Positions 18,750-26,572 of a stretch of 36,289 nucleotides of DNA are shown piece after piece. The position numbers and the translations under genes were made by a program. Location of the stretch: assembly GCA_903929815.1 (NCBI GenBank), contig CAIYWD010000107.1, forward strand, positions 1 to 36,289, read 5' to 3'. The notes below the pieces were generated by a model, which was not told the DNA's origin, made no database searches, and saw only the letters and a program-made list of their open reading frames with translations. The stretch comes from an uncultured beta proteobacterium. Its GTDB lineage: Bacteria; Pseudomonadota; Gammaproteobacteria; Burkholderiales; Burkholderiaceae_C. Each line of letters starts with the position of its first letter. Positions within the stretch are counted from its first letter, which is position 1.

Positions 18750-19844
18750 TCAGTTCCTTTGCAGGCTCATATTGGAAAATACTCGTGCCATACGAATGGC
18801 TTCAACAAGGCTGGAGGCATCGGCCAATCCGGTGCCGGCAATATCAAATGCGGTGCCATGATCAGGGCTGGTGCGCACAAGTGGCAAACCCAAGGTCATG
18901 TTTACGCCCTTTTCAACACCGAGGTACTTGATCGGAATCAGTCCTTGATCGTGGTACATGGCCAGCACGACATCAAATTCGCCAGGGTTTGAATTTTTTG
19001 AGCGGGCACGCATGAAAACAGTATCTGGTGCGAAAGGGCCGCTGACTCGCACACCACGTTGGCGGGCAGCTTCAATGGCAGGGGCGATGATGTCAGTTTC
19101 TTCTGACCCAAACAAGCCGTTTTCGCCAGCATGGGGGTTTAATCCGGCCACACCAATGCGGGGATCATGGCCAATAAGTGCTCGCAAGGACTGGTGGGTG
19201 ATGAGAATCGTTTGCAGCAGATTGTCAAAAGTAACGGATGCCAATGCTTCATGCAAAGACAGATGAATGCTGAGCAACACCACGCGCAATTCATCATTGA
19301 CCAGCATCATTCGCACAGGCAATTGTGAAACGGGAAGTTTCAGGTGGGCAGCAGCCAATGCTTGCAACAGCTCGGTGTGCCCGTGAAAAGCACAATAGGG
19401 TTCGCCTGCCAGTGCCAGCGCAGCTTTATTCAAGGGTGCAGTGACGATGGCGGCGACCTCGCCCTGCAGCGCAGCCTGGGTAGCCCACACCACACAATCA
19501 CCTGCAAAACGGCCGGCATGGGCGCTTAGACACCCCAAAGGCGCGGGCACGTTTACATAAGCTGTGGCTGATGATTGAACTTGCCACACAGGTACACAGC
19601 GCGGTGGGCATGTCCAGACTGTTGAGAGATGCGCAAGTTCTGCCACCGGAAGCGGTAAGGACGCACCAGAGACGATGCCCGTTGCTCGCCGCAAAGTCGC
19701 CACATCGCCCGCCACAAAACAGCCGCGCATCACGTCCGAATGGTCACAAAAAGCCTTGACAATAATTTCAGGGCCGATGCCAGCAGCATCTCCCTGGGTG
19801 ATGGCTATGGGCAATGATGAGGGAGTGGGCATATATGCGCTCAT
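18750..19844 (-). CDS. pdxA: 4-hydroxythreonine-4-phosphate dehydrogenase PdxA
   Basis: PdxA oxidises 4-phosphohydroxy-L-threonine in the DXP-dependent pathway to pyridoxal phosphate. The 364-aa protein has PIAITQGDAAGIGPEII at the N terminus, ATAPLNKAAL-type and GHTE metal/substrate segments, LNPHAGENG and MYHDQGLIPIK. The zinc-binding His residues appear present (GHTE, LSIHLSLHE, MYHDQ). ATG 19844 or ATG 19832 may be the start. It shares an apparent transcription unit with lpxC. Usual neighbours rsmA and surA are not seen. Confidence 0.96.
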   Translation of the reverse strand: MSAYMPTPSSLPIAITQGDAAGIGPEIIVKAFCDHSDVMRGCFVAGDVATLRRATGIVSGASLPLPVAELAHLSTVWTCPPRCVPVWQVQSSATAYVNVPAPLGCLSAHAGRFAGDCVVWATQAALQGEVAAIVTAPLNKAALALAGEPYCAFHGHTELLQALAAAHLKLPVSQLPVRMMLVNDELRVVLLSIHLSLHEALASVTFDNLLQTILITHQSLRALIGHDPRIGVAGLNPHAGENGLFGSEETDIIAPAIEAARQRGVRVSGPFAPDTVFMRARSKNSNPGEFDVVLAMYHDQGLIPIKYLGVEKGVNMTLGLPLVRTSPDHGTAFDIAGTGLADASSLVEAIRMARVFSNMSLQRN

Positions 19845-19950
19845 GGTGAATGATCGATGGTCGATGAACTGATTGATTTTAAAAATTTTAAAAATCAGTT
19901 GATAACCAGGTCATGCTTTGTTGAGTGACGAAGCATCAAGCGCAGGAATC

Positions 19951-19992
19951 AAAAAAAAACGGGTTTGCAGGCATCCACCCTGCAAACCCGTC
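19951..19992 (-). terminator. Strong Rho-independent terminator of the minus-strand flagellin gene
   Basis: On the minus strand acgggtttgcagg pairs with cctgcaaacccgt across a short loop and is followed by nine T residues (forward aaaaaaaaacgggtttgcag). It lies 45 bp past the fliC stop and separates it from pdxA. The rest of 19845-20036 shows no gene. Confidence 0.9.
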
Positions 19993-20036
19993 GTTACATC
20001 CACTAACGTATCAAAAATCTTGCCTCATCTGTTGCT

Positions 20037-21521
20037 CTACTTGAGCAGTGCCATCACACCTTGTGGCAATTGGTTGGCTTGCGCCACCATCGCGGTACCC
20101 GCTTGTTGCAGAATTTGGGCGCGTGACAAGTTGGATGTTTCCATCGCAAAATCTGCGTCCTGAATGCGTGAACGCGCAGCACTGATGTTTTCAGTGTTGA
20201 CTTGAAGGTTGGCAATGCTTGATTCAAAACGCGATTGCAAGGCACCAAAGCTGGCACGCTGACCGTCAACAGCATTGATTGCGGAATCGACAATTTTCAA
20301 GGTACGAGTCGATCCACTGGCGGTTGAAATATCGATGCTGCTGACCGCATTCAACGTGGATGTGTAGGGTGGCAGCACGGCCAGAGAAGAAGTCGAATCA
20401 GCACCGAATGAAAATCCTTTATCTGAATTAAATTCAATCGTACCTCGTGAAATCACATCAGCCCCAGGAGGTATCCCTGCTGCTGCTACATCAAACGTGT
20501 CCACCCCACTATCAGACGACGCTCTAGCATCGTAAGCCGCCAAACTGATGGGGTTCGCGAGTGAATTGTTGGTTATCTTGATGTCATCACCTGCATCGTT
20601 GTACAAAATAAGCCCGTTTGAGGTGCTGTTGAGTTTGGCTGTAATCCCGGTTTGTGAAGACACATCGTTAAAAGCTTTGACTGCTTCAGCCAAACCTGCA
20701 GAGGTATCGGTGGCTGGCACATTAAAAGTAATGTTGGAGTGTGTCGTGCTGCTGCCGGTCACGGCCAGAGCGTAGGGACCGCTGGCTTCGGGCTTGAACT
20801 CACTCCAATTGCGTGCCACCGCAGTGACTCCAGTGACATCAGCGATGGCGTTAAAGGTGGCAACCGCTGTGGACGCAGTATCATTGGCTGTCAGCGTCAC
20901 CGTTTGGGTTTTTAGACCGTTGACCACTATGTCTCCCCCCAACGAAACGGCGTTTGGATCGGCGGGCGTACCTTGGACGGCTGGGACGAGGGCTGACTGT
21001 GCCAGTTGTGCGCCATACACACTGGTTCTAAAGTTGCTGGTGGTGGCCGTAATGGTCTGATTGGCATTGGCACCTACCTGAAAAGTGGCCGATCCTAAAG
21101 AACCATCCAGAATATTGCGACCGTTGAATTGGGTGTTGGTGCCAATGCGATCCAACTCCGTGAGCAATTGTCCTGTTTCTGCTTGCAACGATTTTCTGTC
21201 GGCAGCGGTGTTGGTGTCATTGGCCGACTGAACCGCCAGTTCACGAATGCGTTGCAACATGGTGCTGGCAGAATTCAATGCGCCTTCGGCCACTTGCGAC
21301 AATGAAATTCCGTCGTTGGCGTTGCGTGTGGCTTGGATCGATCCACGAATTTGTGCCGTCATACGGTCTGCAATGGACAAGCCTGCAGCATCATCTTTGG
21401 CGCTGTTAATGCGCAGACCCGATGACAAACGTTGCATCGAGACTGACAATGATGCCTGAGACATCGATAAATTTCTTTGCGCGGTAAGCGAACTGATATT
21501 GCTGTTAATAATTGAGGCCAT
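20037..21521 (-). CDS. fliC: Flagellin FliC, paralogue 1
   Basis: Filament protein of 494 aa. The N-terminal D0/D1 region ([47 protein letters not shown]) and the C-terminal D1/D0 region ([16 protein letters not shown], ending LPQGVMALLK) are typical. The centre (about 180-390) is variable and includes a Flagellin_IN-like segment. The track extends 45 codons upstream, but ATG 21521 has caggag eight bases before it. It faces away from a second flagellin gene across a 422-bp gap. No convincing sigma28 site was found for this copy. Confidence 0.95.
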   Translation of the reverse strand: MASIINSNISSLTAQRNLSMSQASLSVSMQRLSSGLRINSAKDDAAGLSIADRMTAQIRGSIQATRNANDGISLSQVAEGALNSASTMLQRIRELAVQSANDTNTAADRKSLQAETGQLLTELDRIGTNTQFNGRNILDGSLGSATFQVGANANQTITATTSNFRTSVYGAQLAQSALVPAVQGTPADPNAVSLGGDIVVNGLKTQTVTLTANDTASTAVATFNAIADVTGVTAVARNWSEFKPEASGPYALAVTGSSTTHSNITFNVPATDTSAGLAEAVKAFNDVSSQTGITAKLNSTSNGLILYNDAGDDIKITNNSLANPISLAAYDARASSDSGVDTFDVAAAGIPPGADVISRGTIEFNSDKGFSFGADSTSSLAVLPPYTSTLNAVSSIDISTASGSTRTLKIVDSAINAVDGQRASFGALQSRFESSIANLQVNTENISAARSRIQDADFAMETSNLSRAQILQQAGTAMVAQANQLPQGVMALLK

Positions 21522-21773
21522 GGCGAAACTCCTGAAGCGGTTGAATGGATGTCGCAGCCGATTGAAAATCCTGCGTTTGGGGCAGCCCATCACAATCAGT
21601 AACGATGGGCGAATTCTGGAGAAATCATTGATTTGCATAGCCCGCATAAGCGCCACAAAACGAGCCTATTTCCATCCATTGAAATCACTGTTTTGGTGAC
21701 TGCTGCAAGATCAATAGTCGGGTTAAAGCCTGTAAAAGCTACCGTTTATTTTGATTTCACAGTACAGAGACGC

Positions 21774-21800
21774 TAAAGTTTTTGCACCAGTACCCGAAAA
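21774..21800 (+). promoter_or_regulatory. Sigma28 (FliA) promoter for fliC paralogue 2
   Basis: TAAA at 21774-21777, then exactly 15 bases, then CCCGAAAA at 21793-21800, against consensus TAAA-N15-GCCGATAA (six of eight in the -10). It lies about 144 bp upstream of the ATG at 21944. The rest of the 422-bp gap (21522-21943) has no gene. Confidence 0.7.
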
Positions 21801-21943
21801 TAAAACTTAACGGGCTTTATTTCAAGGTTCGTCGTCCGGCCAACGTTGATAAGGCGTTTTGGTCATGGTAGCCAGCAGTTGTGTTGGCTGTTTGGATCGG
21901 CGTAAAAGCCGGATTTAGCAAGTTACTTTTAGGAGTTATTAAA

Positions 21944-23425
21944 ATGGCCTCCACCATCAACAGCAATATTCAATCGTTGACTGCACAGCGCAATCTGTCA
22001 TCGTCACAGACGTCGCTGTCCACATCCATGCAACGCTTGTCGTCAGGTTTGCGCATTAACAGTGCCAAAGATGATGCCGCCGGCTTGTCTATCAGTAACC
22101 GTATGACTTCGCAAATTCGAGGTCTGACTCAGGCTGCACGCAATGCCAACGACGGTATTTCGCTATCTCAAACAGCAGAAGGTGCGTTGGATTCAGCAAG
22201 TTCCATGTTGCAACGTATTCGTGAGTTGGCAGTTCAATCAGCCAATGACACCAATACAGCCGATGACCGTAAGTCTCTACAAGCTGAAACCGGGCAACTC
22301 CTGTCTGAACTGGATCGCATTGCCACATCGACGCAGTTCAATGGACGCAATTTGCTCGATGGTTCTCTGGGTTCATCCACCTTTCAGGTTGGTGCCAACG
22401 CCCACCAGACCATCACGTCAACGACAAGCAGCTTCAGAACCAGTGTCTATGGCGCTCAGTTGGCGCAGTCCAAACTTGTAGAGGCTGGTGCCGCACTGAC
22501 TGTGTTGGGGGGGGCTGTTCAAATTAATGGTGCAAAGACCGAAACAGTCACATTGGTTGACACTGACACCGCTGCCACTGCTGCTGACAAAATCAATTCG
22601 TACGCTGGCTCTACCGGTGTGACTGCATCAGCTAGAACCATGGCCGAGTTCAATGTGATGGCCACTGGAAATTATTCGTTAGCTGTTAAAGGCGATGACA
22701 CGACCACTGCATCCAACATTAAATTTAATGTGACGGCAGTCAATACATCTGATGGGTTAAAGGAGGCTGTCAGTGCGTTCAATAAAGTATCTTCACAGAC
22801 TGGCATCACTGCCAAACTTAACTCGGCATCTGACGGTATCGTACTGACAAATGATGCTGGCGCTAATATTGACATCACGAATAGCTCTGATACAGGCGGA
22901 AATGATGTCACATTGGCAGCCTATGATGCGCAAAGTACAGTAGCTTCGACAAACACAACGGGTGACGACCAATTCGGTGCAGCCGCAACTGCCGCAGCAT
23001 CGGGTGGTGTAGTATTGTCACAGGGGTCGATCGAATTTGATTCAGACAGTGGCTTTTCCTTTGGTACTTCGGCTTCTGCTTTGGTGACGGCATCAGGCAC
23101 ATCCACTTTGAATGCTGTCAGCAGCATTGATATTTCAACGGTGACGGGATCTACCAGAGCACTGAAAGTTGTCGATTCAGCCTTGGCTGCGGTGGATGGC
23201 CAAAGAGCCCAATTTGGTGCCTTGCAATCGCGCTTTGAATCTGCCATGTCCAATTTGGCCAGCAGCAATGAAAACCTGAGTGCAGCACGTTCGCGTATTC
23301 AAGATGCCGACTTCGCCTCTGAAACCGCCAATTTGTCTCGCGCCCAGATTTTGCAGCAGGCAGGTACTGCCATGGTGGCGCAAGCCAACCAATTGCCGCA
23401 AGGTGTGCTCGCACTCATGCGTTAA
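21944..23425 (+). CDS. fliC: Flagellin FliC, paralogue 2
   Basis: Filament protein of 493 aa, homologous along its whole length to paralogue 1. N-terminal [18 protein letters not shown] and C-terminal [30 protein letters not shown] are standard. The central part diverges (Flagellin_IN-like [18 protein letters not shown]). ATG 21944 is preceded by aggag at eight bases; the track's earlier start is not used. A G8 tract at 22507-22514 lies at codons 188-191. A good sigma28 promoter and a strong terminator flank the gene, so it forms its own transcription unit. Confidence 0.95.
   Translation: MASTINSNIQSLTAQRNLSSSQTSLSTSMQRLSSGLRINSAKDDAAGLSISNRMTSQIRGLTQAARNANDGISLSQTAEGALDSASSMLQRIRELAVQSANDTNTADDRKSLQAETGQLLSELDRIATSTQFNGRNLLDGSLGSSTFQVGANAHQTITSTTSSFRTSVYGAQLAQSKLVEAGAALTVLGGAVQINGAKTETVTLVDTDTAATAADKINSYAGSTGVTASARTMAEFNVMATGNYSLAVKGDDTTTASNIKFNVTAVNTSDGLKEAVSAFNKVSSQTGITAKLNSASDGIVLTNDAGANIDITNSSDTGGNDVTLAAYDAQSTVASTNTTGDDQFGAAATAAASGGVVLSQGSIEFDSDSGFSFGTSASALVTASGTSTLNAVSSIDISTVTGSTRALKVVDSALAAVDGQRAQFGALQSRFESAMSNLASSNENLSAARSRIQDADFASETANLSRAQILQQAGTAMVAQANQLPQGVLALMR
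22507..22514 (+). repeat. G8 homopolymer inside fliC paralogue 2
   Basis: TTG GGG GGG GCT encodes Leu-Gly-Gly-Ala in the variable domain. A one-base length change would frameshift the flagellin near residue 190. The matching position in paralogue 1 has only six. Confidence 0.9.
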
Positions 23426-23465
23426 GGCAGAAGAGTATCGTTTTCAACATCAAGGTGATGACTAT

Positions 23466-23500
23466 ACGGCGATGGACTTTTTGTCCGTCGCCGTTGTTTA
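23466..23500 (+). terminator. Rho-independent terminator after fliC paralogue 2
   Basis: ACGGCGATGGAC (23466-23477) pairs with GTCCGTCGCCGT (23483-23494) with one wobble pair around a TTTTT loop, followed by tgttta. It begins 41 bp after the flagellin stop and isolates it from fliD. Confidence 0.88.
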
Positions 23501-23595
23501 TTGCTGACACTATCTTCAAAAGCAGGCTTTATTGGAGTTTCAGTGGGACAGTTTGAGTTTCATAATCAAACTTTTGAATTCATGAGGAGGCCATC

Positions 23596-25422
23596 ATGGC
23601 TAGCATTACCTCTGTAGGTATTGGCAGTGGGCTCGATGTCAACAGCATCGTGACGCAGTTAGTTGCACTGGAAAAAAAACCACTTGAAACGCTGCAGACC
23701 AAGGCAACTTCCATCGAGGCGAAGGTGTCTGAGTTTGCAAAAATTCAAGCACAATTTGCAGCCCTGACCGATGTGGCCACGCGCATTTCCAATGTTTCCT
23801 CCTGGAGCGCTAGAAGTTCTACCAGTTCCAACAGCAGCGCTGCTACCATCACAGCCAGCGCAACGGCAGTCGCTAATGCGTTCAGTCTGGATGTGGATCG
23901 ATTGGCATCCAAGCAGTCTCTTACATCTGCCACCATGGCAACCGGCAAATTGCTTGGCGTAGGCACACTCAACATACAACTGGGCACATGGAATTCAGAT
24001 GGAACATTCGCAGCAGGCAGCGCATCAGCCGTCAGTGTAGATGTCGAAGCAACGGACACCCTGACAGCCATCGCGTCCAAAATCAGTAATGCCAATGCGG
24101 GTGTGAATGCTTCAGTGTTTAACGATGGCACTAGTGAACGTTTGTTAATACAGTCCAAAAACACAGGTACAGCAGCGGGTTTTCGTATTCAATCTGCCGA
24201 TACCTCCATGGCTGGTCTGGTGTTTGATAAAGAAGCAACCAAGCAGTCTCTTTCGTCTTCCGCCATTCCTGTGGATCCCCTACCTGGCGCAGGCACACTC
24301 AGCATACAACTGGGCACTTGGAATTCAGGTGGAACATCGTTTACAACAGGCCCTGCAGCCGTCAATGTGTCTATCTTGGACACTGACACCTTGGCATCCA
24401 TCGCTACCAAAATCAGTTCAGCCAATGCGGGTGTGACCGCTTCAGTGTTCAATGACGGCACTGATGATCACTTGTTGATACAGTCAAATAGTACAGGTGC
24501 GGCAGCAGGTTTTCGTATTCAATCTGCCGATACCACCATGGCTAGCTTTGTGTTTGATACAGAAACCAGTCCTGGAACAGGCATGGCAGCACCCGGTAAC
24601 CCTGTGCAGTATGGGCAGGATGCAGCGACAAGCATGGCAGAATCCGACAGCCCTGTGCAGTATGGGCAGAATTCCGCAGCGCGTATTAACGGTCTGGCCG
24701 TCACGTCGGCTACCAACACACTGGCGAATAATTTTTCAGGAGTCACCATTGAGTTGTTGGCGACCACTACCACCAACTATGGTTTGGTAACAGAAACCAA
24801 GTCACCGATCAGCATGGTGGTGAGTGAAGATGTCAAGCCTGCCGTGAAAAACATATCTGACCTAGTCGATGCTTTCAACGCCCTGAACAAAATGTTGAAA
24901 GATTTGACAAAGTACGATGCAACGACCAAGGAAGCCGGCTTGTTTCAGGGTGATTCCATGGTGACTGGCATGCAAAACGTGTTGAGAAGTTTGGTCGGAT
25001 CGACCAGTAAAGGGGCGACATCGCAGCGTTTGGCCGACATTGGTCTTGAGCGCCAGCTCGATGGGTCGCTGAGCATCAATACGTCCAAATTAGCCACAGC
25101 AGCCAACAATGGAACCACGCTGCAAGAGCTTTTTACAACAGACAATGGCAACGCGCTCACCAACGGATTTGCCTTAAAATTTGCGACCTTGGGCAAAGGG
25201 GTGGCTGCTACGGGTGGTTTGGTGGCCAACAAAGCTGCATCGCTCCAAAATTCATTGGACAAAAATGCCAAAGAGCAAATAAAACTCAATGATCGAGTGA
25301 CATTATTCGAGACCCGTTTGCGCAAACAATACACAGCTTTGGATGTGCAAATGTCTAAACTCACTGCACTCAATACGTATGTAGCCCAGCAAGTGACCTT
25401 ATGGAACAAATCAACCGGCTAG
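23596..25422 (+). CDS. fliD: Flagellar cap protein FliD, with duplicated central domain
   Basis: FliD caps the filament tip and guides flagellin polymerisation. The protein is 608 aa, longer than the typical 450-500. N-terminal SVGIGSGLDVNSIVTQLVALEKKPL and the C-terminal coiled region (LNDRVTLFETRLRKQYTALD) are standard. Residues 106-215 and 216-325 are a tandem repeat of exactly 110 residues, each with a Flagellin_IN motif (NAGV.ASVFNDGT, LLIQS). A second 17-residue repeat (PVQYGQ at 336 and 353) follows. gaggagg gives a strong ribosome binding site. An A8 run at codons 26-28 is present. Confidence 0.96.
   Translation: MASITSVGIGSGLDVNSIVTQLVALEKKPLETLQTKATSIEAKVSEFAKIQAQFAALTDVATRISNVSSWSARSSTSSNSSAATITASATAVANAFSLDVDRLASKQSLTSATMATGKLLGVGTLNIQLGTWNSDGTFAAGSASAVSVDVEATDTLTAIASKISNANAGVNASVFNDGTSERLLIQSKNTGTAAGFRIQSADTSMAGLVFDKEATKQSLSSSAIPVDPLPGAGTLSIQLGTWNSGGTSFTTGPAAVNVSILDTDTLASIATKISSANAGVTASVFNDGTDDHLLIQSNSTGAAAGFRIQSADTTMASFVFDTETSPGTGMAAPGNPVQYGQDAATSMAESDSPVQYGQNSAARINGLAVTSATNTLANNFSGVTIELLATTTTNYGLVTETKSPISMVVSEDVKPAVKNISDLVDAFNALNKMLKDLTKYDATTKEAGLFQGDSMVTGMQNVLRSLVGSTSKGATSQRLADIGLERQLDGSLSINTSKLATAANNGTTLQELFTTDNGNALTNGFALKFATLGKGVAATGGLVANKAASLQNSLDKNAKEQIKLNDRVTLFETRLRKQYTALDVQMSKLTALNTYVAQQVTLWNKSTG
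23911..24570 (+). repeat. 330-bp tandem duplication within fliD (two copies)
   Basis: Copies 23911-24240 and 24241-24570 both start aagcagtctct and share long near-identical blocks, such as catacaactgggcac, gccaatgcgggtgtga and ggttttcgtattcaatctgc. The period is exactly 330 bp, so the reading frame is kept. Confidence 0.92.
24580..24681 (+). repeat. 51-bp tandem repeat within fliD (two copies)
   Basis: Units 24580-24630 and 24631-24681 share gcatggca and the identical block cctgtgcagtatgggcag. The unit is 17 codons, so frame is kept. It lies right after the 330-bp duplication. Confidence 0.85.
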
Positions 25423-25503
25423 ACTGAAACGGGTAGGCAAAAATCGTTTGAGTTTTTTCCTGAAATGTCGATAAATCAATCATCAAACCAAATGGGAAAT
25501 GCG

Positions 25504-25908
25504 ATGTTTACTTCAGTCAGTTCACGTTCTGCCTTGGCTTACAGGCAAGTTAGTGTAGAAACAAGTGTTGCCATGGCGAGTCCGCATCAATTGGTCAATA
25601 TGCTTTTTGAAGGTTTATTGGTAGCTATTGGTGCTGCGCGTATCGGCCTTGCCAAGCGCGACATGGTCGTCAAGGGTGAAAACATCATGAAGGCTGTCCG
25701 CTACATTGATGAAGGCCTCAAGCCTGCGTTAAACCTCAAACAGGGTGGTGCATTGGCTGAGAACCTTGACAAACTCTATGAGTATTGTCTGTTACGCCTG
25801 ACCCAGGCCAATTTGCACAATGACGATGCTGCCTTGAACGAAGTGGCGCAAGTCATTGAGCCTCTGGCGCAAGGTTGGCGCGAGATCAAATCCAAAGTGG
25901 GTGCCTGA
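25504..25908 (+). CDS. fliS: Flagellin export chaperone FliS
   Basis: FliS binds newly made flagellin in the cytoplasm and delivers it to the flagellar export gate. The product from MFTSVSSRSA is 134 aa, with the family core ALAYRQVSVETSV, SPHQLVNMLFEGLL and YCLLRLTQANLHND. The track start at 25465 would add 13 Ser/Asn-rich residues; ATG 25504 fits the family and has ggga nearby. It is 81 bp after fliD and likely co-transcribed. fliT, often next, is absent; the following gene is opposite and unrelated. Confidence 0.92.
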   Translation: MFTSVSSRSALAYRQVSVETSVAMASPHQLVNMLFEGLLVAIGAARIGLAKRDMVVKGENIMKAVRYIDEGLKPALNLKQGGALAENLDKLYEYCLLRLTQANLHNDDAALNEVAQVIEPLAQGWREIKSKVGA

Positions 25909-25913
25909 TAGGT

Positions 25914-26438
25914 TCAGCGTTTGTCACGAATTTTTTTGACCAGTGCCGTTGTAGAGTAGCCGGTCACAAATGGCAGCGCCAAAGCGTATCCTCCCCACGA
26001 TTTCACCAACTGCGTTTCAGCCAGTTGGGTGATGTCGTAATCGCCCCCTTTGACAAAAATATCAGGGCGCACACGGCTTAACAATTGCAGCGGTGTATCT
26101 TCATCAAACCAGGTGACACAAGTTGAACTGGACAGTGCTGCCACCACACAAGCTCGGTCATTTTCATTGTTGAGGGGGCGATCAGCCCCTTTGCCCAAGC
26201 GGCGTGCCGAAGCATCGGTATTCAAGGCCACCAACAGGCTATTGCCCAGCGTGCGAGCTTGCGCCAGATACATGACATGACCCCGGTGCAAAACGTCAAA
26301 AACACCATTGGTAAACACCATGGGACGCTCAATCTGTGCCAGACGTTCTGGCAATGCATCACCATCGCACAGCTTGGCATCCAGCCAGGACGCATCGAAC
26401 AAGCCGTCCAATGCAGGAATAGAAGGGGTTTCAGGCAT
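25914..26438 (-). CDS. rfaE2: D-glycero-beta-D-manno-heptose 1-phosphate adenylyltransferase
   Basis: A monofunctional nucleotidyltransferase matching the C-terminal half of HldE; it makes ADP-heptose precursor for LPS inner core. The 174-aa product has FTNGVFDVLHRGHVMYLAQA with HxGH at residues 51-54, and VKGGDYDITQL. ATG 26438 is chosen over the track start at 26474. Its ATG directly abuts a short repeat copy (26439-26480), so the leader and perhaps the promoter come from the repeat. The kinase half (rfaE1) is not in the window. Confidence 0.92.
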   Translation of the reverse strand: MPETPSIPALDGLFDASWLDAKLCDGDALPERLAQIERPMVFTNGVFDVLHRGHVMYLAQARTLGNSLLVALNTDASARRLGKGADRPLNNENDRACVVAALSSSTCVTWFDEDTPLQLLSRVRPDIFVKGGDYDITQLAETQLVKSWGGYALALPFVTGYSTTALVKKIRDKR

Positions 26439-26480
26439 AAGGATATTCAATATGTGGAACTTATTGCTGACCATATCCTA
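26439..26480. repeat. Internally deleted copy of the 160-bp MITE-like repeat
   Basis: AAGGATATTCAATAT resembles the left end of the 358-522 element and gtggaacttattgctgacc with catatccta matches its right end; the middle is missing. It lies immediately upstream of the rfaE2 start. Confidence 0.65.
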
Positions 26481-26572
26481 AGCTCCATGTTATCAGTCTG
26501 TATAAATTTCATCAACTCAACCCAAGTTTGGGACTTGGCTATTATTGGAGATACACATCCATCGCATCCATC

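Noticed and set aside
21522-21656. N-terminal extension of flagellin paralogue 1
   Set aside because: Flagellins start at MASxINSN, and caggag precedes that ATG; the extension is not flagellin-like.
20037-23425. Hin-type flagellar phase inversion switch
   Set aside because: No invertase gene and no short recombination sites were found; the inverted relation is explained by paralogous genes.
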